Of a DNA stretch of 64,000 nucleotides, positions 17,068-27,249 are shown one piece after another. Within the stretch, counting starts at the first letter, position 1. The number at the start of each line of letters is the position of its first letter. Both the position numbers and the translations under genes were made by a program. The notes below the pieces were generated by a model. The model saw only the letters and a list, made by a program, of their open reading frames with translations. It was not told where the DNA came from and ran no database searches. Source of the stretch: Bacteroidota bacterium (GTDB lineage Bacteria; Bacteroidota; Bacteroidia; Chitinophagales; Chitinophagaceae); the NCBI GenBank assembly GCA_016868895.1, contig VGFK01000006.1, forward strand, positions 1 to 64,000, in the 5' to 3' direction.

Positions 17068-19506
17068 ATGAAATTTTTTTGGTTTTTGGTGGTAGCGATT
17101 CTAAATACTGCGATGCTGTATACGCTGGGCACGCGAAAGTTTCTGCCCCTTGACCTCGGAGCATTTTTAAGTCTTCAAGAAGGAGTATGGCAGAATGCAG
17201 AACACCGAAACCATTCGTATGATCAAGAATTGGCCATCACTGGATTGAGCGGTAAAATCGATGTATATTTTGATGATCGGTTAGTCCCGCACATATTCGC
17301 CGAGCAGGAAAAAGATGCCTATTTCGTTCAAGGATACCTGCATGCTTCCTTTCGACTGTGGCAAATGGAATTTCAAACCCATGCTGCTGCGGGACGACTC
17401 AGCGAGGTGGTGGGCAGTAAAGCGCTATCTTTTGATCGCAACCAACGCAGAATGGGCATGGTGTTCTCCGCAGAAAACGCGTTGGCGGAAATGGAAAAAG
17501 ATTCAACCACCAAAGCAGTATTGGATGCATATACCGCTGGGGTGAACGCGTACATTGAGACACTGAAGCCCGCTCAGTTTCCAATAGAGTATAAATTACT
17601 GGGCTATGCACCAGAAAAATGGAACAATCTGAAATGTGCCTTATTCATCAAGCAAATGACCAATACCCTGGCAGGGTACGACCGCGATTTTGAGCTCACC
17701 AACGCCTATCGGCTTTTGGGCGAGAATGATTTTCGATTGCTTTTTCCTGAAATTCCCGACTCCCTTGATCCTATCATCCCTATAGGTACAGAATATACCG
17801 AGCCCGCTCAATCGCTGACCCCTCCAGCTGATGTTGACTCTCTTTATTACCAGCGCAACACCGTTATCACAGCAGAAGAAGAATTCAAGCCTGATCCATC
17901 CAACGGAAGTAACAATTGGGTGGTGGCCGGTTCAAAAACAAAAAGTGGAAAACCGATTTTATCCAACGACCCACATCTTGGACTGACCCTTCCATCTATT
18001 TGGTATGAGTTGCAAATTAATACTCCACTGTACAATGCCTATGGAGTTTCGTTTCCCGGACTCCCTGGGGTAGTCATCGGCTTCAACGATAGCATTGCTT
18101 TTGGATTCACCAATTCAGGAAGAGATGTGAAGGACTATTTTGAAATTGAATTCAGAGACAATAGCAAAAAAGAATACTATTTCAATGGACAATGGGTGCC
18201 TTCTACTATTCGAATTGAGGCAATAGGGGTGAAAGATTCAGCGGATTATTTGGATACCGTTGCGTACACTGTTTTTGGCCCCGCCATGTTTGACCATCAG
18301 TATCAACATCATTTGACGAACAATAAAGCCTATGCACTCAGATGGGTAGCACACGACTCGTCCAATGTGATGAAAATGTGGATCTTGTTGAACCGTGCTA
18401 AAAATTATGCTGATTACCGGACAGCCATCGGATATTTCAATGCGCCTGGGCAAAACATGATTTTTGCTTCAGCAACGGGCGATATCGCACTCTGGCAGCA
18501 AGGCACTTTCCCCTTACGCTGGAAAGATCAGGGCTTATTTGTAATGCCAGGGCGCGACTCATCATACATGTGGAAAGGGTACATTCCGGAAGATGAAAAC
18601 CCCCATAGTGTGAACCCGACACAAGGCTTCCTCAGTAGTGCCAATCAACGACCGGCTGATAGCACCTATCCTTATTTTATTCCGGGTGTGTATGAGGTGT
18701 ATCGACCTTTTCCCATTAATCGCCGGCTCACTGAATTGAACAGCATTACCATAGAGGATATGAAAACCTTGCAAAACAACAATGAAAATTCTTTTGCAGT
18801 GCAAGCCTGGCCCATTCTGGATGCTTATTTGGATCGAACGATGATCGATGTGGAAGAAAAGAAATACCTGGAATGGATACAGGATTGGAGTTTCAGAAAT
18901 GAAGCCAACGATAAAGCAGTTGTATGTTTCAATGCATGGTGGGATAGTTTATATACAGGAGTATTTCATGATGAACTCACTTCAAAAACAGTTCCGATCA
19001 TAAAGCCCGAAAAGTTTGTGCTCCTGGAAGCGTTGAAGCGGGATCCTCAATACAAGTTTGTAGACGACATCCGCACTCCCGATTTGGAAGACCTGACCAC
19101 TCAGGTTACTCTTGCATACAAAAAAGCTGCAAAGGCTCTTAGTGTGTTGGAAAAAGAAAACCGAATAACCTGGAGCGTTTTTAAAAACACAACCATTTAC
19201 CATCTGCTCAAAACAAATACGTTGCCATTTGCACGTAGCGGAATACCGATTGGGGGTGGACATGGAATTGTGAATGCAACACAGCACGATCATGGTCCGA
19301 GTTGGAAAATGATCATTGAAATGAATAGTCCAATTCAAGCAGTGGGAGTGTATCCGGGTGGACAAAGCGGTAATCCCGGAAGCCGGTATTATGACAATTT
19401 TGTCGATACCTGGGGGAAAGGAGAATACTACTCCTTGTTTTTTATGCAGCAACAGGACAGGAACACCAATCAGTGGAAATGGAAAATGACTTTTAACGCA
19501 AACTAA
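17068..19506 (+). CDS. Penicillin acylase family protein (Ntn-hydrolase)
   Basis: An 812-residue secreted or periplasmic amidase precursor with an N-terminal hydrophobic segment (residues 2-20). As in penicillin G acylase, the polypeptide should cut itself to expose an N-terminal serine. The site is visible as NGSNNWVVAG, with Ser281 after Gly280. The alpha-chain (about 30-280) contains YFVQGYLHASFRLWQME, and the beta-chain begins at Ser281 and includes ILSNDPHLGLTLPSIWYE. Bacteroidota members are often implicated in acyl-homoserine lactone or other amide hydrolysis, but the substrate cannot be read here. It is followed closely by a small membrane-protein gene. Confidence 0.9.
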   Translation: MKFFWFLVVAILNTAMLYTLGTRKFLPLDLGAFLSLQEGVWQNAEHRNHSYDQELAITGLSGKIDVYFDDRLVPHIFAEQEKDAYFVQGYLHASFRLWQMEFQTHAAAGRLSEVVGSKALSFDRNQRRMGMVFSAENALAEMEKDSTTKAVLDAYTAGVNAYIETLKPAQFPIEYKLLGYAPEKWNNLKCALFIKQMTNTLAGYDRDFELTNAYRLLGENDFRLLFPEIPDSLDPIIPIGTEYTEPAQSLTPPADVDSLYYQRNTVITAEEEFKPDPSNGSNNWVVAGSKTKSGKPILSNDPHLGLTLPSIWYELQINTPLYNAYGVSFPGLPGVVIGFNDSIAFGFTNSGRDVKDYFEIEFRDNSKKEYYFNGQWVPSTIRIEAIGVKDSADYLDTVAYTVFGPAMFDHQYQHHLTNNKAYALRWVAHDSSNVMKMWILLNRAKNYADYRTAIGYFNAPGQNMIFASATGDIALWQQGTFPLRWKDQGLFVMPGRDSSYMWKGYIPEDENPHSVNPTQGFLSSANQRPADSTYPYFIPGVYEVYRPFPINRRLTELNSITIEDMKTLQNNNENSFAVQAWPILDAYLDRTMIDVEEKKYLEWIQDWSFRNEANDKAVVCFNAWWDSLYTGVFHDELTSKTVPIIKPEKFVLLEALKRDPQYKFVDDIRTPDLEDLTTQVTLAYKKAAKALSVLEKENRITWSVFKNTTIYHLLKTNTLPFARSGIPIGGGHGIVNATQHDHGPSWKMIIEMNSPIQAVGVYPGGQSGNPGSRYYDNFVDTWGKGEYYSLFFMQQQDRNTNQWKWKMTFNAN

Positions 19507-19515
19507 TTCCCTGCC

Positions 19516-19866
19516 ATGAAATTCTTTACTTCGTTTATTCTTTGTCCCATCATGGCCTATGCCATGGGCTTATTCCTACCCTGGTGGTCAGTTGCCGTGG
19601 CCGGACTCCTGGTAGGAGGGTTCATTCCCCAAAAAGTAGGATTCACCTTCTTGTCGACTTTTCTGGGAACAACTCTTGTATACGGAATACTTATTGGGCT
19701 GGTCAGCTACAACAATGATCATATCCTGGCCAATCGGATTTCACAACTTGTGACCAAACAACCAGGTCCTTCAGTCATTATCCTTATTTCGGCTCTTATA
19801 CCTGGACTTTTGGCTGGCATTTCTGCAATGACAGGTCGACTTTTCACGCTACTGATTCGGAAATGA
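19516..19866 (+). CDS. Small integral membrane protein of unknown function
   Basis: A 116-residue protein with three to four hydrophobic segments (about residues 3-20, 25-38, 43-64 and 88-110). Glycines are placed as in small helical membrane proteins, and a polar stretch (SYNNDHILANRISQLVTKQPG) sits between the third and fourth. I recognise no family. It lies 9 bases after the penicillin acylase gene and 11 before the DUF5686 gene, so all three are probably one transcript, which is the only hint of its role. Confidence 0.7.
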   Translation: MKFFTSFILCPIMAYAMGLFLPWWSVAVAGLLVGGFIPQKVGFTFLSTFLGTTLVYGILIGLVSYNNDHILANRISQLVTKQPGPSVIILISALIPGLLAGISAMTGRLFTLLIRK

Positions 19867-19877
19867 GCTTTTAATCA

Positions 19878-22364
19878 ATGAATACACAGCTTGTAAGAAT
19901 TCTGGGTGCATTGGTTATTATTCTTTGCTCGTGTACACGTTCTCATGCGCAATTGCTTCAGGGAAAGGTTTCTGATGAAAAGGGTCAGCCATTGGGTTTT
20001 TGTACCGTTGCGGTATTGAAATCTGAAACCCGACACATTACCAATCCAAATGGCCTTTTCGCCATCCCCTTACGCCCTGGGAAGTACCGACTGGCCATTC
20101 AGCATGTCGGTTATCAAACCGATACCCTCCTTGTGGAAATGGGTGCCACTGACCAACACGTGAAAGTCAAGTTAAAGCCCAATGTACTGCTCCTGAATGA
20201 AGTGGTGATCAAAGCAAATTCTAAAGACCCAGCCTATGCAATTATTCGCAATGCGATCCGAGAACGAAAAAACAATGCCCGGAGTACAGAACAATTTCAA
20301 TGCGAGGCATATATCAAAGGTCTAATCCGTACCAACGATTACCCAGATGTATTGCTGGGACAAGTAATCAATTTTGAAGATGGGGATACTTCTAAGAAAA
20401 AAATCATCTACCTCTCAGAATCCATTTCAGATGTATACGTACAGTATCCTGCTCAAACCAAAGTGATTGTACGCTCTACACGCGTGAGTGGACAAACTAA
20501 CGGCTTGGGATTGGCCACTCCACTGCTGATCTCGTTCTATGAAAACATCGTCAATCTCCCAAAGACCTTCAACCCACGAGGTTTTGTTTCACCCATTGCA
20601 GATGGCGCGTTGAGTTTTTATTCGTACCGCTACCTGGGAGCTTTCTTTGAAAATAACCGACTTGTAAATAGAATTGAAGTCACCCCAAAGCGCGACTATG
20701 AACCCTTATTTTCCGGCTATATTCAAATTGTTGAGGATACCTGGAATATCCATTCTGTGAGCCTTTCACTCAACAAACGGTCGCTGCTGGAATTTGCCGA
20801 CAAAATAAAAATTGAACAATACCACCAGGAATTTGCAAAAGGAATCTGGTTGGTGTCGGCACAAACCATTTACCCGGATGTGAAATTCCTCGGTTTTGAT
20901 GCGGGAGGATACTTTACAACCGTCTACTCCAAGTATAACCTTCAGCCCAATTTCCCCAAGAACTTTTTTGGCAATACACTCCTGATTTATGACTCCACTT
21001 CCAACAAAAAAACTGCTGAATCATGGGACAGTATTCGTCCCGTCCCTCTGCTCAATGCAGAACTACTCGATTTTAGAAAAAAAGATTCCCTGGAGCATCT
21101 TCGAGAAGACCCTTTGTACCTGGACTCATTGGATCGTATCCAGAATAAAATCACACCATTTGGTGCAATATTCAACGGACAAACCATGATCTTCAGAAGA
21201 AAGAAAATGTCCTATGAATACGATCCACTTTTGAAATCGGTCAGTTACAATACGGTGGAAGGAATAGCCCTTCAACTATCCGGGACCATCAAAAAAGATT
21301 GGAAGGGCAGGGACGAACTTTCCATTACACCCGTGCTTCGATATGGAACAACCAATCGGCATTTCACAGCTTTTTTAAGACTGGGCTATCGTTTTGGAAA
21401 AACCGATGTCAACAACCTCAATTTTTCATTTGGGAAACGAATCTATCAATTCAACAATGCCAATCCCATACCCCAGATCATGAACACCTTTTCTACATTG
21501 ATGACGGGAAATAATTATATGAAATTATACCAGGCTGATTTTTTTCAAGGCCGGTATGCTCGGGTCATTGGAAACGGCATTGAGGTGCAATGGTCCCTTT
21601 CGTATCAAGATCGCACACCTCTGTGGAATACAGATACTTCCTATTCGTGGGGCCGATCAACTACCGTATTTAAAAACCTCACCCCCAATTATCCGACTGA
21701 AATATCATCTGCTCCCATGCCCCGTCACCGAGCATTCTCCACTACGTTCCGCATTGTGTACCGACCCGGGACCAAATACATTCAACTGCCGGATCGGATT
21801 GTATCGTCGTTTACCAATAAACCCGTCTTCAGTTTTCAATACACAAAAGGAATCCCGGACATCATGGGCAGTGCAGTGGACTACGACAAATGGCGGTTTG
21901 CCGCCACAGGAGATGCTAACTTTAAACTGGCAGGAGAATTGAAATACAGAGTTGAATTAGGAGGCTTTATTCGTTCCAAACGATTAGAAATTCCAGATTA
22001 TCATCATTTCATTGGCAACCTCACGGGAAAATTAACTCCTTACGTAGAAAGTTTCCAGGTAGCCCCTTTTTATGCATTGTCCAATCGTGAAAAAATATTT
22101 CTTCAGACCAATATTGAATACCGGCTCAATGGGTTGCTGACTAATAAAATTCCATTGATTCAAAAATTAAATCTTCGGTTGATCACCGGCCTCAACGCGA
22201 TAGCCTTTAAACATGTCCGTTATCATGAATTATTTTTTGGTGTTGACAATATTCTGAAGATTTTCAGAGTGGATTATGTTTGGGGATTTGGGAAAAGTAT
22301 TCAGCCACAGAATGGATTTAAATTAGGTATACGGGGATTCTCAACCCTCTTCACCGATTACTGA
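19878..22364 (+). CDS. DUF5686 and carboxypeptidase-regulatory-like domain outer-membrane protein
   Basis: An 828-residue protein with a signal peptide (ending RSHAQ near residue 25). A carboxypeptidase-regulatory-like domain follows (LLQGKVSDEKGQPLGFCTVA, about 26-115), then a long region with the DUF5686 layout ending in a predicted beta-barrel with many alternating aromatic strands (FNLNFRL-type repeats, final GIRGFSTLFTDY). There is no TonB plug, so it is not a TonB-dependent receptor. Members are Bacteroidota-specific and thought to sit in the outer membrane; their role is unknown. It probably shares a transcript with the penicillin acylase and the small membrane protein. Confidence 0.82.
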   Translation: MNTQLVRILGALVIILCSCTRSHAQLLQGKVSDEKGQPLGFCTVAVLKSETRHITNPNGLFAIPLRPGKYRLAIQHVGYQTDTLLVEMGATDQHVKVKLKPNVLLLNEVVIKANSKDPAYAIIRNAIRERKNNARSTEQFQCEAYIKGLIRTNDYPDVLLGQVINFEDGDTSKKKIIYLSESISDVYVQYPAQTKVIVRSTRVSGQTNGLGLATPLLISFYENIVNLPKTFNPRGFVSPIADGALSFYSYRYLGAFFENNRLVNRIEVTPKRDYEPLFSGYIQIVEDTWNIHSVSLSLNKRSLLEFADKIKIEQYHQEFAKGIWLVSAQTIYPDVKFLGFDAGGYFTTVYSKYNLQPNFPKNFFGNTLLIYDSTSNKKTAESWDSIRPVPLLNAELLDFRKKDSLEHLREDPLYLDSLDRIQNKITPFGAIFNGQTMIFRRKKMSYEYDPLLKSVSYNTVEGIALQLSGTIKKDWKGRDELSITPVLRYGTTNRHFTAFLRLGYRFGKTDVNNLNFSFGKRIYQFNNANPIPQIMNTFSTLMTGNNYMKLYQADFFQGRYARVIGNGIEVQWSLSYQDRTPLWNTDTSYSWGRSTTVFKNLTPNYPTEISSAPMPRHRAFSTTFRIVYRPGTKYIQLPDRIVSSFTNKPVFSFQYTKGIPDIMGSAVDYDKWRFAATGDANFKLAGELKYRVELGGFIRSKRLEIPDYHHFIGNLTGKLTPYVESFQVAPFYALSNREKIFLQTNIEYRLNGLLTNKIPLIQKLNLRLITGLNAIAFKHVRYHELFFGVDNILKIFRVDYVWGFGKSIQPQNGFKLGIRGFSTLFTDY

Positions 22365-22378
22365 GCTGAACGTTTTTG

Positions 22379-22386
22379 TAACTTTG
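22379..22386 (+). promoter_or_regulatory. Putative -7 box for trhO
   Basis: TAACTTTG matches TAnnTTTG exactly but lies only 4 bases before the trhO ATG, so the mRNA leader would be extremely short. No -33 TTG is seen. Confidence 0.4.
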
Positions 22387-22390
22387 CATC

Positions 22391-23428
22391 ATGCCAACCC
22401 ATCATAACCGTGTTTCCCGTAAATGGTTAAAAGAACGGGCCCTTGCAGATCCTACACCGCGGGTGACCCTTTCTTTTTACCACTATTTTGAAATCGAGCA
22501 TCCTGGTGAATTTCGGGATTCGTGGTACAATCAATTGGTGCAATGGGATGTGTATGGAAGAATTTATATCGCTCATGAAGGCATCAATGCGCAGATCAGC
22601 TGTCCCGATCATCACCTCATCAACCTAACTGATTTTCTAAATACCCATCCAGCTTTGAAGGGTATTCGATTGAATAAGGCGGTTGAAGAAAAAAGAAATT
22701 CGTTTTATGTGCTCGACATCAAAGTGCGCAGAAAAATAGTCGCCGATGGAATCGGAGATCCTGAATTCAGCATGGCCAATAAAGGCCGGTATGTAAATGC
22801 ACGGGCATTCAATGAACTCGCAAATGACCCCAATACCCTGATCATCGACATGCGGAATCATTATGAGTATGAAGTTGGTCATTTCAAGAATGCAGTTGAA
22901 ATTCCCAGTGATACCTTTCGAGAGCAACTGCCCATGGCTATAGACATGTTTACAGCCGAGAAAGACCGAAACATCATCATGTACTGCACAGGAGGGATAC
23001 GATGTGAAAAAGCCAGTGCGTGGATGTTGCACAACGGATTCAAAAATGTTTTTCACTTAGAAGGAGGGATCATCCACTACGTCAACCAGGCCCGGGAACT
23101 TGGTTTAGAGAATCGGTTCATTGGAAAAAATTTTGTGTTTGATGAGCGACTGGGTGAGCGCATATCTGAAGACATTCTATCTACCTGTCACACATGCGGT
23201 AAACCTTCTGATACACACGTGAACTGTGTCAATAGTGCTTGTCATCTGTTATTGATTCAATGCGATGAATGCCAGCAGAAATTAAAAGGCTGTTGCAGCA
23301 GCGAATGCCTCGATGTCGTTCAGCTTCCTGAGGAACAGCAAAAAAGCATCCGAAGGGGGGTGGATAAGGGCCAGAATATTTTCAATAAGTCACGTAAGAA
23401 AAAGCAGCAAGCCGGACCCTTACGGTAG
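22391..23428 (+). CDS. trhO: tRNA uridine(34) hydroxylase, rhodanese family
   Basis: A 345-residue enzyme of the TrhO (YceA) family, which uses oxygen to hydroxylate U34 in the wobble position of tRNAs, the first step toward 5-methoxyuridine-type modifications. The N-terminal acylphosphatase-like domain ([19 protein letters not shown]) is followed by a rhodanese domain with catalytic Cys199 in [12 protein letters not shown]. After that comes a C-terminal cysteine-rich zinc-ribbon-like segment (about 262-310, CHTCGK to CCSSEC) and a basic tail. Its last 9 bases overlap the end of purC on the other strand. A near-leaderless start from the box at 22379 is possible. Confidence 0.93.
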   Translation: MPTHHNRVSRKWLKERALADPTPRVTLSFYHYFEIEHPGEFRDSWYNQLVQWDVYGRIYIAHEGINAQISCPDHHLINLTDFLNTHPALKGIRLNKAVEEKRNSFYVLDIKVRRKIVADGIGDPEFSMANKGRYVNARAFNELANDPNTLIIDMRNHYEYEVGHFKNAVEIPSDTFREQLPMAIDMFTAEKDRNIIMYCTGGIRCEKASAWMLHNGFKNVFHLEGGIIHYVNQARELGLENRFIGKNFVFDERLGERISEDILSTCHTCGKPSDTHVNCVNSACHLLLIQCDECQQKLKGCCSSECLDVVQLPEEQQKSIRRGVDKGQNIFNKSRKKKQQAGPLR

Positions 23429-24343
23429 GGCATCAATTGCTGCATTGACCTGATGTATAGTTTCCTCGTCGCTGAGCAAAGCGGGTACAAAAGGTTCACC
23501 AATCAGTTTTTCATACAGTTCAATGTATCTTCCTGAAATGGTGCTGATCCACTCATCGCTCATTTCCGGAACGACTTGATGCTCTTTTCCCATGAAATCA
23601 TTGGCAATCAGCCATTCTCGGACAAATTCCTTGCTGAGTTGTTTTTGTCGCTCACCTTTTTCCTGGCGCTCATCAAAGCCATCTGCATAAAAGTAGCGGG
23701 AAGAATCGGGGGTATGAATTTCATCCATCAAAACGATCTGATCACCTAGCTTACCAAATTCATATTTCGTATCAGCCAGGATTAATCCTCTTGATTTGGC
23801 TATTTTTTTTCCTCTCTCAAAAAGTTGGAGACTGTATGCCGATAATTGTTCCCATTCTTCTTTGCTTGCCAGTCTGCTGTTGATGATTTCATCCGCAGAA
23901 ATGTCTTCGTCGTGACCGGCAGCTGCCTTTGTACTGGGGGTAATCAAGGGAGTAGTGAAATAGTCGTTTTCTTTCAATCCATCCGGGAGGGTAATCCCGC
24001 AAAGTGTTCGACTGGTTTGATAGGTTCTCCAGGCATGACCAACCAGATTACCCCTAACGACCATTTCAATTTTGAAAGGAATGCACTTCGTTCCAATGGA
24101 AACATGAGGAGCAGGAGTGGCGATCAACCAGTTGGGGCAAATATCGCGTGTGTGTTGCAGCATATATGCGGCAATTTGATTCAGTACCTGACCCTTGAAA
24201 GGAATGGGTCGGGGTAAGATGACGTCAAAAGCGGATATTCTATTGGATGCCACCATAACCAGGTATGTATCCCGAATGGTGTATACATCTCGGACTTTGC
24301 CGCTGTAAATGGCTGTTATTCCATGGAAATCAAGGCTATTCAT
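23420..24343 (-). CDS. purC: Phosphoribosylaminoimidazole-succinocarboxamide synthase
   Basis: A 307-residue SAICAR synthetase of purine synthesis, which joins CAIR and aspartate using ATP. Family motifs are intact: [11 protein letters not shown] near residue 13, the ATP-site [17 protein letters not shown] near 34-50, [12 protein letters not shown] near 92, and EVDKEF-type region [17 protein letters not shown] near 205. It has the length of the long (yeast-like) PurC group. It is a single gene whose 3' end overlaps trhO by 9 bases, with no terminator visible between these convergent genes. Confidence 0.95.
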   Translation of the reverse strand: MNSLDFHGITAIYSGKVRDVYTIRDTYLVMVASNRISAFDVILPRPIPFKGQVLNQIAAYMLQHTRDICPNWLIATPAPHVSIGTKCIPFKIEMVVRGNLVGHAWRTYQTSRTLCGITLPDGLKENDYFTTPLITPSTKAAAGHDEDISADEIINSRLASKEEWEQLSAYSLQLFERGKKIAKSRGLILADTKYEFGKLGDQIVLMDEIHTPDSSRYFYADGFDERQEKGERQKQLSKEFVREWLIANDFMGKEHQVVPEMSDEWISTISGRYIELYEKLIGEPFVPALLSDEETIHQVNAAIDALP

Positions 24344-24481
24344 GCTTCGAAAATAACGTCAGGAGGGGAGACTGCCAATTTTTCCGATTACTGGCTGAAA
24401 CGGCCAAGTTTCGGGGTTAATTTTTTTTTATGAGGGGAACAATAACTAATTTGTACCCAAAATCGACCAAAATAATCGCTT

Positions 24482-27214
24482 ATGAAAAGATTGGTTTGCC
24501 TTGCAGTCACCCTGTTATGGATGCTGCCGGCATTTCTACAGGCTCAAAACGTTACGATCAGTGGACAGGTAAAAAGTGCTACAGGTGAAAGCCTTGGTGC
24601 CGTTTCGGTAACCTTGAAAGGCAGTCCCAGTGGAACGTTTACCGACAACAAAGGAAATTTTAACCTGAGTGTTCCTTCCTCAACTAAATTTCCAGCAACC
24701 CTGATCTTTTCTTCCGTTGGATATGAAATTTTGGAAGTACAGGCTTCTGGTGCTGGAGCAGTTTCCAGTGTCGTGATGACCCAGTCTTCGGTCTTGGGAT
24801 CAGAGGTGGTGGTTTCTGCGACCAGAACCCCAACTCGTATTTTGGAATCTCCTGTTTCCATTGAGCGCATCAACAATACGGCTCTGCGCAATGCGCCTGC
24901 TGCCGACTATTTCGATATGACCTACAACCTCAAGGGAGTAGACATGGTCGCTTCGAGTCTTACGTTTAAAACGGTGACCACCCGCGGTTTCGCAGGCAGT
25001 GGTAACACCCGGTTTACACAAATTGTAGATGGAATGGACAATCAGGCTCCTGGTCTCAATTTTGCCGTAGGTAGCATCGTGGGCCTCAGTGAGCTTGATG
25101 TTGAGAGCATGGAATTGCTGCAAGGTGCGTCTTCAGCACTCTATGGCCCCGGTGGCATGAATGGTACATTGCTGATCAACAGCAAGGACCCGTTCAAATA
25201 CCAGGGACTTTCCTTTCAAATGAAAAACGGTATGATGCACGTAGATGGCAAGTACCGGGATCCATCGCCTTATTACAATTGGGATGTTCGCTGGGCCAAA
25301 AAGGTCAGCGAAAAATTTGCTTATAAAATCACAGCGGGACTGATCCAAGCCAAGGATTGGTTGGCAGCAGATAATCGCAACGTTTTGCGTTCCGGTCCTT
25401 TTCTGGGCAGCATCATACCCGGAACAAGAGGTACCGATCCCAATTACGATGGCATGAACATATATGGTGATGAAACCACCATTGACCTCAACCTTGTCTT
25501 AAATGGTATTGCGGGTCAGGCTCCGTTCCTGGCTCCGTATATTTCTACGCTTACGGGTTCACCCAATCCAGTTTCCAGAACAGGATTTACGGAGAAAGAG
25601 GTGACCAATCCCAATACAATCAATTTCAAGATGGGTGCAGCGTTTCACTATAAAGTCACCAATTCCATTGAAGCGGTTGTTTCAGGGTTCTGGGGAACGG
25701 GTAATACCGTTTACACGGGAAGTGATCGTTACTCATTGCTGGATTTGAAAATGGGCCAATACAAAGCAGAATTGCGTCATAAGAATTGGAACCTGAGAGC
25801 CTATACCACCCGTGAAAATGCAGGACAGTCCTATAACACAACCATTACCACACGACTGTTCAACGAGGCCTGGAAGCCATCCACCCAATGGTATACTGAA
25901 TATGGTCAGGCATACCTGGGCGGACTTCTCAACGGATTGAGCAAGTCCAATGCACATTCGTTTGCCCGTTCACAAGCGGATATCGGTCGACCCATCGTGG
26001 GAACACCTTTGTTCCAGCGTTTGTATGATTCGGTGCGTGCGCGTCCAATTTCTGCAGGGGGTGGTTTGTTTATCGACAAAACCAGCCTGACCGCTGTAGA
26101 AGGCCAATACAACCTGAGTCATCTGACCGGGGACTTTGCTGACATTCTGGTGGGCGGTAACTTCAGAAGGTTCTTATTGAATTCTGAAGGAACACTCTTT
26201 GCCGATTCGGCTGGTAAAATTCCCATCAATGAATATGGAGCTTATATTCAAATCGTAAAAGGTTTTGCGGATGATCGCATCAAGTTCACTGTTTCGGGTC
26301 GCTACGACAAAAACAGCAACTTTAAAGGCCGGTTTACACCCCGCGCTACAGCCTTGGTACGAATTGCAAAAAACAACCATTTGCGTTTTTCTTATCAAAC
26401 AGCGTATCGTTTCCCTTCTACACAGCAACAATACATAGACCTGGCAGCAGGTGGAGCCATCCTCATTGGTGGTGTTCCAGATATGAAACGCCATTACAAC
26501 ATCGTGGCCAATCCCGTTTACTCCGTTGCAGCGTTGTCGCAAGGTCAGCTGAAAGTGCAGACCTTTGATGATTTCAAACCAGAAGCGGTAAAGTCCTATG
26601 AAGTAGGATACAAAGGGTTGTTGTTCAACTCACGGTTATTGATTGACGCTTACTATTACCTTGGAAATTACCAGGATTTCATTACCCGTGTAGTAGTGGC
26701 ACAGTCCATCACCAACAATCCAAGTCCTGCTGACATTGCTGTTCCTTCAAAAAGAAGAATTCTTTCCATTCCCATCAACTCACCAACCCAAGTTAAAACC
26801 AATGGTTGGGGTGCGTCTTTGGAATACCGCTTCAACAAAGGATTCTTTGTTACTGCAAACATGTCATCCGACGAACTCGGCGAAGTAGAAAATGCATTCA
26901 TCACCTATTTCAATGCTCCTAAATTCAGAGGAAATGCATCGTTTGGTAATTACGGAATGGGTAAAAACAAGCGTGTTGGATTCAGCTTGGTGTACCGTTG
27001 GCAGTCTGAATTTGACTACCAGAGTGATCTGGCCAATGGTGTAGTTCCTGCATACAGGGTTTTGGATGCCCAAATCAGCTATAAGCTTCCTAAAATCAGC
27101 TCAATGGTGAGGGTAGGGGCGAATAACCTGTTGAACCAATATTACATTACTGCACTTGCAAATCCATCCATTGGTGGATTGTACTACGTTTCATTTGGGT
27201 ACAACATCTTCTAA
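24482..27214 (+). CDS. TonB-dependent receptor
   Basis: A 910-residue outer-membrane receptor with a signal peptide (ending FLQAQ near residue 21). A carboxypeptidase-regulatory domain follows (NVTISGQVKSATGESLGAVS, about 22-105), then a plug (EVVVSATRTPTRILESPVSI to LLQGASSALYGPGGMNGTLL, about 110-230) and a barrel ending in the aromatic C-terminus YYVSFGYNIF. It lacks the usual SusC signature, and no SusD follows. Instead a two-domain fasciclin lipoprotein starts 35 bases downstream, which suggests a receptor/surface-lipoprotein pair for an unknown ligand. The shared transcript ends at the hairpin at 28326. Confidence 0.9.
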   Translation: MKRLVCLAVTLLWMLPAFLQAQNVTISGQVKSATGESLGAVSVTLKGSPSGTFTDNKGNFNLSVPSSTKFPATLIFSSVGYEILEVQASGAGAVSSVVMTQSSVLGSEVVVSATRTPTRILESPVSIERINNTALRNAPAADYFDMTYNLKGVDMVASSLTFKTVTTRGFAGSGNTRFTQIVDGMDNQAPGLNFAVGSIVGLSELDVESMELLQGASSALYGPGGMNGTLLINSKDPFKYQGLSFQMKNGMMHVDGKYRDPSPYYNWDVRWAKKVSEKFAYKITAGLIQAKDWLAADNRNVLRSGPFLGSIIPGTRGTDPNYDGMNIYGDETTIDLNLVLNGIAGQAPFLAPYISTLTGSPNPVSRTGFTEKEVTNPNTINFKMGAAFHYKVTNSIEAVVSGFWGTGNTVYTGSDRYSLLDLKMGQYKAELRHKNWNLRAYTTRENAGQSYNTTITTRLFNEAWKPSTQWYTEYGQAYLGGLLNGLSKSNAHSFARSQADIGRPIVGTPLFQRLYDSVRARPISAGGGLFIDKTSLTAVEGQYNLSHLTGDFADILVGGNFRRFLLNSEGTLFADSAGKIPINEYGAYIQIVKGFADDRIKFTVSGRYDKNSNFKGRFTPRATALVRIAKNNHLRFSYQTAYRFPSTQQQYIDLAAGGAILIGGVPDMKRHYNIVANPVYSVAALSQGQLKVQTFDDFKPEAVKSYEVGYKGLLFNSRLLIDAYYYLGNYQDFITRVVVAQSITNNPSPADIAVPSKRRILSIPINSPTQVKTNGWGASLEYRFNKGFFVTANMSSDELGEVENAFITYFNAPKFRGNASFGNYGMGKNKRVGFSLVYRWQSEFDYQSDLANGVVPAYRVLDAQISYKLPKISSMVRVGANNLLNQYYITALANPSIGGLYYVSFGYNIF

Positions 27215-27249
27215 ACGAACCATTGATTGATCAATTCAAATAAAAGATT

